Shown: in pieces, positions 48,454-57,448 of the stretch
Position numbering within the stretch: position 1 is the stretch's first letter
Layout: each line of letters starts with the position of its first letter
Origin: Hyphomicrobiales bacterium
GTDB lineage: Bacteria; Pseudomonadota; Alphaproteobacteria; Rhizobiales; Beijerinckiaceae
DNA: 64,000 nucleotides
Assembly (NCBI GenBank): GCA_028869185.1
Contig: JAGWTA010000003.1
Coordinates: 62,001 to 126,000, forward strand
Direction: 5' to 3'
Program-made: the position numbers and the translations under genes
Notes under the pieces: model-generated
Databases searched by the model: none
Told to the model about the DNA's origin: nothing
Seen by the model: the letters and a program-made list of their open reading frames with translations, nothing else

Positions 48454-49202
48454 CAGATCACCCCGACTTCGTTCTTGAGCTTGCCGACGAGTTCGGCGAC
48501 CGAACCGACCTTGACGCCCGCCTTGCGGCTGGCCGGTTCGGCTGTCTTGAGCACGGTCAGGCGCGCTTTGGTGTCGACGCCGTAATCGGCCGGCGTCTTT
48601 TCAGCGATCGGTTTCTTCTTTGCTTTCATGATGTTAGGCAAAGAAGCATAGCGCGGCTCGTTGAGGCGCAGATCGGTGGTGACGATGGCGGGGCCCTTCA
48701 GCGTCACGGTCTGCAAGCCGCCGTCCACTTCGCGCGTCACGTCGACATGGCCGTCGGCAAGCTCGACCTTGGAGGCGAACGTGCCCTGCGGCCAGCCGAG
48801 CAGCGCGGCCAGCATCTGGCCTGTCTGGTTGGAATCGTCGTCGATCGCCTGTTTGCCCAGAATGATGAGGCCGGGCTGTTCTTCGCCCGCCACGCCCTTG
48901 AGGATCTTGGCGACAGCCAGCGGCTCGACGGCATCGTCGGTCTTCACGAGAACGCCGCGGTCGGCGCCCATCGCAAGGCCGGTGCGGATCGTCTCGGCCG
49001 CTTGCGCCGGCCCGATGGAAACGACGATCACCTCGGTCGCCTTGCCGGCTTCCTTCAGCCGAAGCGCTTCCTCGACGGCGATTTCGTCGAAGGGATTCAT
49101 CGACATCTTGACGTTGGCCAGATCGACGCCCGAGCCATCAGGCTTCACGCGGATTTTGACGTTGTAGTCGACCACCCGTTTGACGGGCACAAGAACCTTC
49201 AT
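48453..49202 (-). CDS. etfB: Electron transfer flavoprotein beta subunit
   Basis: A 249-residue AMP-binding subunit. [22 protein letters not shown] begins it; [47 protein letters not shown] and [26 protein letters not shown] are conserved. It starts the etfB-etfA-hbd unit. An open upstream extension of 25 codons was rejected because the family begins at MKVLVP. Confidence 0.97.
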   Translation of the reverse strand: MKVLVPVKRVVDYNVKIRVKPDGSGVDLANVKMSMNPFDEIAVEEALRLKEAGKATEVIVVSIGPAQAAETIRTGLAMGADRGVLVKTDDAVEPLAVAKILKGVAGEEQPGLIILGKQAIDDDSNQTGQMLAALLGWPQGTFASKVELADGHVDVTREVDGGLQTVTLKGPAIVTTDLRLNEPRYASLPNIMKAKKKPIAEKTPADYGVDTKARLTVLKTAEPASRKAGVKVGSVAELVGKLKNEVGVI

Positions 49203-49381
49203 CGCGCACTCCCGAAATCCGCAGGGACCATTGAAGAACCGGAGGATTTGGTTACTCGGGCGCCCGTGGCGAGTCAACGCGCGCGCAGCAAAGAAACGCG
49301 CGCGCAGGATTAGGGATAACGCCCGAAAAGCCGGGTCGCTTGCGCTTCCGATGCTATTTTCCGGCCATTGGGAGAATGTTC

Positions 49382-50488
49382 ATGGCCCAGGGCAGCTCGT
49401 CATATCGCTATCTGGCGCTCGATGGCTATCGCTTCATTGCCGCAGGGCTTGTTGCGCTTCATCATTATGATCTCGACTTTCGTCTCGGGCTCGATCGTCT
49501 TTCGCCGATTTTCGGACGCCTGCCGCTGATGGTCGATTTCTTTTTTCTGCTGAGCGGTTTCGTCATTGCGACGAGTTACGCGGAGCGCATGGCCAATGGC
49601 GCCGATTACGGACATTTCCTCAAGGCGCGGCTTGCGCGGCTGTATCCGCTGCACCTCCTGACGCTGGCCGCGATGTTGTGCATGGTCGGCATCGCTGTCG
49701 CAGCGGGCGTCAAGATCAACCACGCGGACATGTTCGATCTGCGCGGCTTGCCAGCCAATCTGCTGCTTCTGCACGCCTGGGGCGGGCTGGACCATCTTAC
49801 GTTCGTTGGCCCGTCCTGGTCGATCAGCGCAGAGTGGTTTGTCTATCTTCTGGCGCCGCTGTTTTTCCTCGCCGCGCGCCGATTGCCGCTCTTCGTCAAT
49901 GTCGTTTTGCTTGCAGCGACCGTGAGCGCGATGGCTTTGGTTCGCGCGCGGCTTGGCCTGCCGCACTGGTGGGACACGAGTTACGATTTTGGCGCGCTGC
50001 GCGCTGTTCCGACATTTTTTGCGGGCGTTCTGATCGCCATGAATCTGCATCGCCTGCAGGGCGTTGCGCCGCCCTGGGGCGTTGTGCATGCGGTTTTCAT
50101 CGCCGCGCTGGCGGGCCTTGCACTGGGCGCGCCTGCCGAGGCGGTCATCGCGCTGTTTGGCTTGCTGACGCTGTCCGCCGCGCTGGCGACGCGCGGCGGC
50201 GCGTTGACGCTCATGGCTGCTCCCGCCATCACACGGGCGGGCAATGCGTCCTACGCGTTTTATCTCACCCAGAGCGTGGTGGCGACGCCGGTCCTGGCCG
50301 TCCTGCGCAAGACCGGATTGCTGGGCGCCCCTGTCGCTTTTGCCGGCGCCCTGTTCTGCCTTTTGGCCACCTACGCGCTGTCGCTGTTTCTTTACCGCCG
50401 TTTTGAAAAACCGGCGCAGAAATGGATTCTCGCTCTTGGCGCGGGGTCGCCGGCCGCCAAAACGCCCGGGCTGGCGCCGCGCCTGTGA
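49382..50488 (+). CDS. Acyltransferase 3 family membrane protein
   Basis: A 368-residue protein with about ten transmembrane helices (AT3/OafA type). The N-terminal LDGYRFIAAGLVALHHYD contains the family R-F/H region, here HHYD in place of the usual HxxF; FFLLSGFVIATSYAERM and GPSWSISAEWFVYLLAPL are clear. Members O-acylate LPS, exopolysaccharide, peptidoglycan or antibiotics; nothing local identifies the acceptor. ATG 49382 has GGGAG 8 nt upstream. It is divergent from etfB. Confidence 0.9.
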   Translation: MAQGSSSYRYLALDGYRFIAAGLVALHHYDLDFRLGLDRLSPIFGRLPLMVDFFFLLSGFVIATSYAERMANGADYGHFLKARLARLYPLHLLTLAAMLCMVGIAVAAGVKINHADMFDLRGLPANLLLLHAWGGLDHLTFVGPSWSISAEWFVYLLAPLFFLAARRLPLFVNVVLLAATVSAMALVRARLGLPHWWDTSYDFGALRAVPTFFAGVLIAMNLHRLQGVAPPWGVVHAVFIAALAGLALGAPAEAVIALFGLLTLSAALATRGGALTLMAAPAITRAGNASYAFYLTQSVVATPVLAVLRKTGLLGAPVAFAGALFCLLATYALSLFLYRRFEKPAQKWILALGAGSPAAKTPGLAPRL

Positions 50489-50594
50489 GGCTTTTGGCAT
50501 GCAGCGCAGCAAAAAGCCGCGCATGGTTAACGGCTCGTAAACCGGCCGACGCCTAAAGTTCGCTCGGAATTTTCATCGAGGCGGATCGAACGAC

Positions 50595-51467
50595 ATGGCT
50601 GGCGCGTGCACTGCGGGAATCGACACGGGTTTCGTCGAACTCGGTTATGCGAAAGTGGCGGCGCTCGGCGTCGTGCAGGGCATCACGGAATTGTTGCCGA
50701 TTTCCTCGACGGCGCATATGCGCATCGTGCCGGCGCTGCTTGGCTGGCGCGATCCGGGCTCGGCTTTTTCCGCCGCAATGCAGGCGGCTGCGCTCGCCGC
50801 CGTCATTTCCTATTTCTGGTCCGATGTGCGCGGGCTCGTCTTCGGGTCGCTCGGCGCGCTCAAGCGGCGCGACTGGACCGACTGGAACCTGCGCTTTTCG
50901 TTGTGGATCGTGTTTGCGACCATCCCGATCGTCGTCGCCGGCGTTTTGCTCGCCCCCATGCTCAACGCCTGCAATTCGCCGTTGCGCAGCCTGACCGTGA
51001 TCGGCATCTCCTGCATCGCGATGGCGCTGTTGCTGGCGATTGCGGAAGGCTATTGCAATCATTCGCGGCGGTTCGACCAGATCAATCTCAAGGATGCGCT
51101 GATCGTGGGCGTTGCGCAGGTCGGCGCGCTCATTCCCGGCATTTCGCGCTCGGGCTCGACGCTGACCGCCGCGCTGTTTCGCGATCTCAATCGCGAGGAC
51201 GCCGCGCGCTTTTCCTTTCTGCTCGGCCTGCCCGCGATTGCGGGCGCGGGCCTGAAGGAGTTTCACGCCTTGTGGAAAGCCCATCTGGATGCGCATGCCT
51301 GGTCGGTGCTGGCGGTCGGGCTCGTGGTCGCCTCCATCTCGGCGTTTTTCGCCATCTGGAGCCTGATGCGCATTCTGGAAAAGTTTTCGTCCTGGCCCTT
51401 CGTGGTCTATCGCGGCTTTGTCGGCGTTGTGCTGCTGGTTGGCGCGGCGACCGGCTGGCTCGCTTAA
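50595..51467 (+). CDS. uppP: Undecaprenyl-diphosphatase (BacA/UppP)
   Basis: A 290-residue integral membrane phosphatase that recycles the C55 lipid carrier for cell-wall synthesis. The two signature loops are GVVQGITELLPISSTAHMRI near 25-44 (catalytic Glu and Ser) and LIPGISRSGSTLTAALFRD near 180-198 (Arg, Ser). About eight helices are predicted. There is 107 nt to the gene before and 70 nt to the MaoC-type gene after, same strand. Confidence 0.95.
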   Translation: MAGACTAGIDTGFVELGYAKVAALGVVQGITELLPISSTAHMRIVPALLGWRDPGSAFSAAMQAAALAAVISYFWSDVRGLVFGSLGALKRRDWTDWNLRFSLWIVFATIPIVVAGVLLAPMLNACNSPLRSLTVIGISCIAMALLLAIAEGYCNHSRRFDQINLKDALIVGVAQVGALIPGISRSGSTLTAALFRDLNREDAARFSFLLGLPAIAGAGLKEFHALWKAHLDAHAWSVLAVGLVVASISAFFAIWSLMRILEKFSSWPFVVYRGFVGVVLLVGAATGWLA

Positions 51468-51536
51468 AGCCAGTGGCGCAAGCGCTGCGGGAAGGCTAAG
51501 AGGGCGCATTCGTTTCACGAGCGAAAGCGCCTTTCG

Positions 51537-52586
51537 ATGAGCAAGACAAACCCGGGCAATTTCTTCGAAGATTTCCGCATCGGCCAGACGATCCGGCATG
51601 CAACGCCGCGCACGGTCACGGTGGGCGACGTCGCGCTCTACACAGCGCTCTACGGGCCGCGTTTCGCCGTACAATCGTCGGACGCTTTCGCCCACGCCAT
51701 CGGCTATCCGCGCAGTCCCGTCGACGATCTGCTCGTCTTCCACATCGTCTTCGGCAAGACGGTGCCCGACATCTCGCTGAACGCGGTGGCCAATCTGGGT
51801 TATGCGGCGTGCCGCTTTCTCGCGCCCGTCTATCCCGGCGATTCGCTTTCGGCGCAGTCCGAAATCATCGGCCTGAAGGAAAATTCCAACAAGCAGACCG
51901 GCGTCGTCTATGTGCGCAGCCAGGGTTTCAACCAGCATGGCGATTGCGTGCTGGATTACGTGCGCTGGGTCATGGTGCGCAAAAGGGACGTCAACGCGGT
52001 CATTGCGCAGGAGCATGTGCCCGCCGTGCCCAAGGCGCTTCTGGCCGATCAGCTCGGCGACGCCTGTCCCGCCATTTCCGTCGCCCATTACGATTTTGCG
52101 CTGGCCGGCGCCCCGCAGCGGTTCGGCGATTATCAGAAGGGCGAGCGCATCGACCATGTCGACGGCATGACGGTCGAGGAAGCCGAACACATGATGGCGA
52201 CGCGCCTCTACCAGAACACGGCCAAGGTGCATTTCAATCAATTCACCGAAGGCAAGGGCCGTTTCGGACGCCGGCTGATTTACGGGGGCCACGTGATTTC
52301 ACTGGCGCGCGCGTTGTCGTTCAACGGATTGGCGAATGCTTTCCATATCGCCGCGATCAACGGCGGACGCCATGTCGCGCCGCTGTTCGCCGGTTTGACG
52401 GTGCACGCCTGGAGCGAAGTGCTCGATGTCGCGCCGCTGCCTGGCCGCGACGATGTCGGCGCGCTGCGCCTGCGCACGATCGCGACCAAGGACAAGCCAT
52501 GCGCGTCGTTCCCGCTCACCGAAGGCGAGGGCTACGACGCAAGCGTCATCCTTGATCTCGATTATTGGGCGCTGATCCCGCGCTGA
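51537..52586 (+). CDS. mch: Mesaconyl-CoA hydratase (beta-methylmalyl-CoA dehydratase)
   Basis: A 349-residue double-hotdog MaoC-type hydratase. KTNPGNFFEDFRIGQTIRHATPRTVT opens as in Rhodobacter Mch; IDHVDGMTVEEAEHMMATRLYQNTAKVHFN carries the Asp/His pair of the active site, and GRRLIYGGHVISLARALSFNGLANA is also diagnostic. It interconverts mesaconyl-CoA and beta-methylmalyl-CoA in the ethylmalonyl-CoA pathway, which replaces the glyoxylate shunt for acetate or C1 growth. Other pathway genes (ccr, ecm, mcd) are not in the window. Identification from memory of the Rhodobacter sequence is strong. Confidence 0.93.
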   Translation: MSKTNPGNFFEDFRIGQTIRHATPRTVTVGDVALYTALYGPRFAVQSSDAFAHAIGYPRSPVDDLLVFHIVFGKTVPDISLNAVANLGYAACRFLAPVYPGDSLSAQSEIIGLKENSNKQTGVVYVRSQGFNQHGDCVLDYVRWVMVRKRDVNAVIAQEHVPAVPKALLADQLGDACPAISVAHYDFALAGAPQRFGDYQKGERIDHVDGMTVEEAEHMMATRLYQNTAKVHFNQFTEGKGRFGRRLIYGGHVISLARALSFNGLANAFHIAAINGGRHVAPLFAGLTVHAWSEVLDVAPLPGRDDVGALRLRTIATKDKPCASFPLTEGEGYDASVILDLDYWALIPR

Positions 52587-52590
52587 CGAT

Positions 52591-53166
52591 CTACTTCTTG
52601 TTTGTGTCGGCGCGATTGAGATCGTTGACGGGCGGCGTCGGCGCCGTCGCGCCGACTGCATTCAGCGCATAGCCTTTTGCCTGCCAGTAGGCGAGCGCAT
52701 AGGGGCCGGCGGGCACAACGGTCGTGAAACCATAGAGGTCGGCGGGCGCAAATCCTTGCGCGGCGGCGGCGTTGCGGCAGATCTCGAAGCGAACGCCCTG
52801 CGTTGCATAGCTCGCCGCCCGATCGACGATCTCCTTGTATTTTTCGTAGTTCTTTTTCGCGAACACGACGACCTCGGGGCCGTGCGAAACGATGACGACC
52901 TTGATCGGCTCAAGCGAATGCGGGCCGAATTCGGCGGTGGCTTTCAGCAGCGCCGCCAGATTGTTGAACACGCCATTCACCGCCTTCGGGTCGGCGAAAT
53001 TGAAGTCCCACACCATCTTGATCTGTTCGATCTTGTCGATGTCGGCGTAGGATTCGAATTTGGCGCTGCCGTAGGAATCCGGCGCCGTGGCTTGCTGCGC
53101 GTGGGCCGGCGCGGCGAGGGACAGGAACGCGATCGCGCCGAACGCGGCGAATGTGCTGGTTTTCAA
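52591..53166 (-). CDS. Secreted DsrE-family-like protein
   Basis: A 191-residue protein with a signal peptide (KTSTFAAFGAIAFLSLAAPAHAQ). The mature part resembles the DsrE/DsrF fold: KIEQIKMVWDFNFADPKAVNGVFNNLAALLKAT, IKVVIVSHGPEVVVFAKKNY, and VRFEICRNAAAAQGF with one Cys at the position of the DsrE active-site Cys. Such periplasmic DsrE-like proteins are of unclear function. I choose TTG 53164-53166 as start because GGGAGG lies 5 nt upstream and the signal peptide begins there; no nearby in-frame ATG fits. Confidence 0.78.
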   Translation of the reverse strand: MKTSTFAAFGAIAFLSLAAPAHAQQATAPDSYGSAKFESYADIDKIEQIKMVWDFNFADPKAVNGVFNNLAALLKATAEFGPHSLEPIKVVIVSHGPEVVVFAKKNYEKYKEIVDRAASYATQGVRFEICRNAAAAQGFAPADLYGFTTVVPAGPYALAYWQAKGYALNAVGATAPTPPVNDLNRADTNKK

Positions 53167-53328
53167 GAGAGCCTCCCTTTGTGGCCGGTCTTCTGTGGCC
53201 GGTCCGCTGCGGCCGGTCTTGAGCCGGCGCATCGAAAAGCTAACCGAGCCTGCGCCATCGCGCCAACGGGCGGGGCGGGGCATCGCATCGCAGCGTTTTC
53301 GCCAGAGGGGCGTCAGCGCGTTCGCCAT

Positions 53329-53352
53329 AAAAAACGGCGCCCTGCGGCGCCG
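53329..53352 (-). terminator. Intrinsic terminator of the DUF4167 gene
   Basis: On the minus strand CGGCGCC-GCAG-GGCGCCG forms a 7-bp GC stem followed by six T. It lies directly after the DUF4167 stop. Confidence 0.88.
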
Positions 53353-53358
53353 CTTTCC

Positions 53359-54279
53359 TTATTCGAAATCGCCCGTGGCGTCGGCGGGGGCCGCCTCGCC
53401 TTCGGGACGGGGCCGGCGGCGCCGGCGCGGCCGCAGGTGATAGCCGTTCGCCTCCGTCTGTTCGCCCGATTCGGCGTTGGCGGGCGTCGGTTCATCGGCG
53501 GGCGCCTGCTGGCGGATCGGCGCGGTGATGAAAGCCGGCAATCCGGGCTGTTCCTCGCCTTGCTGCGGCGCCTCGCGCTGTTCGCCGCGCGGCTCGTTGC
53601 TGCGGAATTCGCCGCGGTCGCGAAAGCGGCGGTTGTCGCGATTGCCGTCGCGGTTGTTGAAGCCGTTTCGGTCGTTGCGGTCGGCGAAAGCGCGGTCGCG
53701 ATTCTGGCGACCTTCGCCCTGCGGGCGATCCTGCCGTTCGCCGCGCTCCTGATTGCGGTCGGGGCGCTCCTGACGGTCTTGCCTGTCTTGCCGATCTTGT
53801 CGGTCGAAGCGCTGCCCATTGTCGCGCTGGCCTTCGCCCTGCGCGCGTTCGCCGCCATTGTAAGGCTGGCGCTGCTCGTAGGGCTGGAAGTTCGGCTGCT
53901 GCTGATATTGTGGTTGCGGCAGGCGTTCGGCCACCGAGGCGAAGCGATCGTTGACGACGTCCTCCTCGTCCTCCTCCTCCTCGGCTTCGACCTGCGGGCG
54001 CGGCCCGCCCATCTGGGCGGCCTGCGCCGCCTGCTGCGCGGCGTGAGCGGCGGCGATGAGGCGGTAATAATGCTCGGCGTGCTGGAGATAGCTTTCCGCC
54101 ATCACGGGGTCGCCCGAGGATTGGGCGTCGCGCGCGAGCTGGAGATATTTCTCCGTGATGTGCTGCGCGGTGCCGCGAATCTTCACGTCCGGCCCGTTCG
54201 ATTCGTAGGACCGGGTGAGCGGATTGGGGCCCTTGCGGTTATTGCGCCCGCGCATCCGTTTATTCTGGTTGGGTCTCAT
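53359..54279 (-). CDS. DUF4167 domain protein, RNA-binding-like
   Basis: A 306-residue protein. Residues 1-75 hold the DUF4167 domain (RMRGRNNRKGPNPLTRSYESNGPDVKIRGTAQHI...YLQHAEHYYRLI). The rest is low-complexity: an acidic run (EAEEEEDEEDV), Gln-rich segments, tandem RQDRQDRQDRQ repeats, Arg/Asp/Asn-rich sequence and a basic RPRRRRRPRP end. This resembles disordered RNA-binding or condensate-forming proteins, but no activity is established to my knowledge. In alphaproteobacteria it typically follows prmC, as here. Confidence 0.88.
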   Translation of the reverse strand: MRPNQNKRMRGRNNRKGPNPLTRSYESNGPDVKIRGTAQHITEKYLQLARDAQSSGDPVMAESYLQHAEHYYRLIAAAHAAQQAAQAAQMGGPRPQVEAEEEEDEEDVVNDRFASVAERLPQPQYQQQPNFQPYEQRQPYNGGERAQGEGQRDNGQRFDRQDRQDRQDRQERPDRNQERGERQDRPQGEGRQNRDRAFADRNDRNGFNNRDGNRDNRRFRDRGEFRSNEPRGEQREAPQQGEEQPGLPAFITAPIRQQAPADEPTPANAESGEQTEANGYHLRPRRRRRPRPEGEAAPADATGDFE

Positions 54280-54603
54280 CGAACGTCCTTAGGTTCGCGC
54301 GGCAATTTTCGCCGGACGCAGGGTTGCGTCGGGCCATTCCGCGTTGAGAGAAAAGAAAAGGGCCAGTTTGGCGATCCGTTGGGATATGCGAGCGTCCGGC
54401 GATCTTTGAGTCTTTTGGCCTTAATGGCCGCGACTGCGACCCGGACATATCTCAGCGATTAACAATCTTTCTGGCGCGTCGGGGCGTTCCTCAAGGGGAC
54501 GGCTTCCGGACGAGCGCCCAGCGCAACCAATTTGGCGCGTGTGATTGCCTTTTACCGCTTTTCCACCGTTTCGCCAAGCAAATTCGCCGGGGAGCGATTG
54601 CGG
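54280..54603. other. 324-nt gap between prmC and DUF4167
   Basis: No gene is seen. It must contain the DUF4167 promoter and leader or the prmC 3' region. Small palindromes such as GGCC-TTAAT-GGCC (54417-54429) and GATT-AAC-AATC (54457-54467) occur, but neither fits a site I can name. Confidence 0.5.
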
Positions 54604-55476
54604 TCAGCCATTGGGCCTGTCGCGGCGGAACGCCAGCGCGCGGTCGCGCCCGCCAAGGTCGGCCTCGAACCCGGCCTCCCGCCAGCCCGACGCCGCAGCG
54701 AGCGCACAGACGGCGGCGCGCTGGCGCCAGCCGATTTCGAGCGCGAGCGCCCCGCCGGGCGCAAGGCGCGCGGGCGTTGCGGCCAGCAGCGCGCGATAGG
54801 CGTCGAGCCCGTCCGGGCCGCCGTCGAGCGCCAGGGCCGGGTCGTGCAGCCGCACATCAGCATCGAGCAGCGCCATTTCGGCCGTTTCGATATAGGGCGG
54901 GTTGGAGACGATGAGGTCGAAGGCGCCGGCGAGGGCCTCCGTCCAGTTCGCCCGCACAACGCCGGCGCGCCCGTCAAGGCCGTTGGCGGAAAGATTGGCG
55001 CGGGCGGCGGCGCAGGCGGCTGGCGAAAGATCGACCCCGACGCCGAAAGCATGCGGACGCTCGGCCAGAAGCGCGGATAAAATCGCGCCCGAGCCGCAGC
55101 CAAGATCGAGGATGCGCCGGGCGTCGGGGGCGAGCCGCAGGGCAAGGCGCACCAGCGCCTCGGTGTCGGCGCGCGGATCGAGCACATCGGGATGGACGGC
55201 CAGATCGAGCGTCCAGAATCCGCGCCGGCCGATGATGCGGGAGACTGGCTCGCGGGCAAGGCGGCGCGCCAGAAATCCGGCAAGGCGGGCGCTGTCCTGC
55301 GCCGAGACCAGCGCTTCGGGCGCGCGGACCATCTCCGCCGCATCGAGCCCGAGCGCCGTCAAAAGCAGCGGTCGGGCGTCGGCCGCCGCGCCGCCGGACG
55401 CGACCAGAAATCGCCGGGCGGCGGCCAGAGCGTCGGCGCGGCTGAGACCGGAAAAATCAGGCGGGGCTGGTTGCAT
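54604..55476 (-). CDS. prmC: Release-factor glutamine methyltransferase
   Basis: A 290-residue methyltransferase (HemK) that modifies the GGQ Gln of RF1 and RF2. The N-terminal helical domain (1-75) precedes the SAM domain with DLGCGSGAIL (124-133), GVDLSPAACAAARANL and the catalytic NPPY (192-195) in VSNPPYIETAE. prfA normally lies directly upstream in this operon but is absent here; instead an orphan hairpin precedes the gene. Downstream is DUF4167. Confidence 0.95.
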   Translation of the reverse strand: MQPAPPDFSGLSRADALAAARRFLVASGGAAADARPLLLTALGLDAAEMVRAPEALVSAQDSARLAGFLARRLAREPVSRIIGRRGFWTLDLAVHPDVLDPRADTEALVRLALRLAPDARRILDLGCGSGAILSALLAERPHAFGVGVDLSPAACAAARANLSANGLDGRAGVVRANWTEALAGAFDLIVSNPPYIETAEMALLDADVRLHDPALALDGGPDGLDAYRALLAATPARLAPGGALALEIGWRQRAAVCALAAASGWREAGFEADLGGRDRALAFRRDRPNG

Positions 55477-55503
55477 GCGCTCTCTAGTAGACGGTGCGAA
55501 AGC

Positions 55504-55541
55504 GCAAAAAAAGCCGGTCCACGCGAACGGGGACCGGCTTT
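55504..55541 (-). terminator. Orphan intrinsic terminator upstream of prmC
   Basis: AAAGCCGGTCC and GGACCGGCTTT form an 11-bp stem with a 10-nt loop (55510-55541). On the minus strand seven T follow, a strong terminator. No minus-strand gene is found upstream of it, so it ends either a short RNA or a leader transcript of prmC. Confidence 0.75.
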
Positions 55542-55742
55542 GAACGTCACGATCTTGAGGCTGAACCGCCGTCCGGGGGGCTGGGGGGCTGACAAAACCG
55601 AACCAGCGTTTCCGCCAATCGCAACTGGCGCAAGGCTCACCCTGCAGTTGGGCTGCTGCGGGGCCGCAATGGGGCGAAAGGAAGATTTCTGGCCGTTGCC
55701 GGAATCGCCTGTTTGCGCTTCAATATTGCTCAAGGAGAGACG

Positions 55743-56126
55743 ATGGACAGTCTCGATTCGGAAGCGTCGCCCGATTCTGCAAGCGACGCGGTCGTCTCGC
55801 TGGCGGCCGCGCGCACACGCCGCATGGCGAAGCCGGTGACGTTCGACCGTCGGGAATTGCAGACGATTCTGAATCTCTATGGGCGGCGCGTCGCCGAGGG
55901 CGAATGGCGCGATTACGCAATCGCCTTTTCGCCCGCCAAAGCCGTTTTCGCTATTTTTCGGCGCACGGCGGAAACGCCGCTTTACACGATCGAGAAAAAT
56001 CCTGCGCTCGCGCGCAAGCAGGGCGCTTATTGCGTCGTCGCTTCGTCAGGCCAGATTCTCAAACGCGGCGCCGATCTGGCGCGCGTGCTGAGCGCCATCG
56101 ACAAGCCGCTGAAGGTCGTGCGTTAG
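55743..56126 (+). CDS. DUF2794 family protein
   Basis: A 127-residue protein of the alphaproteobacterial DUF2794 family: PVTFDRRELQTILNLYGRRVAEGEWRDYAIAF followed by AVFAIFRRTAETPLYTIEKNPAL and GAYCVVASSGQILKRG. The N-terminal 40 residues are disordered. AAGGAGAG stands 6 nt before ATG 55743. Function unknown. It is convergent with proB with a 16-nt gap. Confidence 0.88.
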   Translation: MDSLDSEASPDSASDAVVSLAAARTRRMAKPVTFDRRELQTILNLYGRRVAEGEWRDYAIAFSPAKAVFAIFRRTAETPLYTIEKNPALARKQGAYCVVASSGQILKRGADLARVLSAIDKPLKVVR

Positions 56127-56142
56127 GCGGGTCGCGCTCCCG

Positions 56143-57270
56143 TTATTCGCCCGCAAGCGCCATGTCGTCGCGATGGATCATCGCCGCACGTCCGGGATAG
56201 CCCAGCAGCGCTTCGATTGCGCGCGTCGGATGACCGATGATCTGCGCTGCTTCATTGGCGTCGTAAGCGATGAGGCCGCGTCCGACCTCGCCCCCATCGG
56301 GGTTGCGGATGACGACGCAATCGCCACGCGTGAAGGCGCCATCGAGCGCTTTCACGCCAGCGGGCAGCAGGCTCGCGCCGCCGACGATCGCGCGCGCGGC
56401 GCCAGCGTCGATATGCACGACGCCCTTGGGCTCAAGCGATCCCGCGATCCATTTCTTGCGCGCGGTTTTCGGATTGGAGGGCGTCAGGAACCATGTGCAG
56501 CGCCCGCCGTCCTCGATGCGTTTGATGGGATGCTCCACGCGCCCGTCCGCGATCACCATATGCACGCCGGCGGTGGTCGCGATTTTCGCCGCCTCGATTT
56601 TCGTGCGCATCCCGCCGCGCGACAATTCGGAGGCCGCGCCACCGGCCATCGCCTCGATCTCGGCCGTTACGCGCGGCACGACGGGCAGAAGCTGGGCCTG
56701 CGGATCGGTGGCGGGCGGCGCCGTATAGAGACCGTCGACATCCGACAACAGCACCAGGCAATCGGCGCTCGCCATGGCCGCAACGCGCGCGGCCAGACGA
56801 TCATTGTCGCCATAGCGAATCTCGCTCGTCGCGACCGTGTCGTTCTCGTTGATGACGGGCGCCGCGCGCATGTCGAGCAGGCGCTCGATGGTCGCGCGCG
56901 CGTTGAGATAGCGCCGCCGCTCCTCGGTGTCCCAGAGGGTGACGAGAATCTGTCCCGCCGTGATCTTGTGCGCAGACAGTACTTCCGACCAGGTGCGCGC
57001 CAGCGCGATCTGCCCGACAGCGGCGGCGGCCTGACTGTCTTCCAGCTTCAGCGGGCCCGGCGGCAGGCCGAGCACGCTGCGCCCGAGCGCGATGGAGCCG
57101 GAGGAGACGACGAGAATGTCGGCGCCGCGCTGGTGATGGGCGGCAAGGTCAGCTGCGAGCGCTTCCAGCCAGCCGCGCTTGACGGCGCCTGCGGCCGTGT
57201 CGACGAGCAGCGAGGAGCCAACTTTCACAACGATGCGACGGAAAGACTGAAGGCGCGGCGCCCGTTTCAC
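56143..57270 (-). CDS. proB: Glutamate 5-kinase with PUA domain
   Basis: A 375-residue enzyme catalysing the first step of proline synthesis. The amino-acid kinase domain (1-260) shows [29 protein letters not shown] and [10 protein letters not shown]; the C-terminal PUA domain (about 285-370) contains [22 protein letters not shown]. Start is GTG 57268-57270 with AGGGAA 5 nt upstream. In many relatives obg is directly upstream; here a fadD gene ends 178 nt away instead. Confidence 0.96.
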   Translation of the reverse strand: MKRAPRLQSFRRIVVKVGSSLLVDTAAGAVKRGWLEALAADLAAHHQRGADILVVSSGSIALGRSVLGLPPGPLKLEDSQAAAAVGQIALARTWSEVLSAHKITAGQILVTLWDTEERRRYLNARATIERLLDMRAAPVINENDTVATSEIRYGDNDRLAARVAAMASADCLVLLSDVDGLYTAPPATDPQAQLLPVVPRVTAEIEAMAGGAASELSRGGMRTKIEAAKIATTAGVHMVIADGRVEHPIKRIEDGGRCTWFLTPSNPKTARKKWIAGSLEPKGVVHIDAGAARAIVGGASLLPAGVKALDGAFTRGDCVVIRNPDGGEVGRGLIAYDANEAAQIIGHPTRAIEALLGYPGRAAMIHRDDMALAGE

Positions 57271-57448
57271 GGCGATTCCCTGTAAGCGACGATGCCGGCC
57301 TTGCTTAAATCATCGCTCGCGGAGAGCAAGGGCGCGCGCGACGGCCGGGGCCGCAGCAGCGCGCGACGGCGTTGCGCAGATCGTCCCATCCGCGCAAATC
57401 GCCTTTATTTATCATCGCGTTACAGCGCCCAAGGCAGCGCAACGCGCG

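Noticed and set aside
53477-54462. Plus-strand Val/Ala/Leu-rich frames opposite DUF4167 as a membrane protein
   Set aside because: Hydrophobic sequence arises from the antisense of Arg/Asp/Gln-rich repeats.
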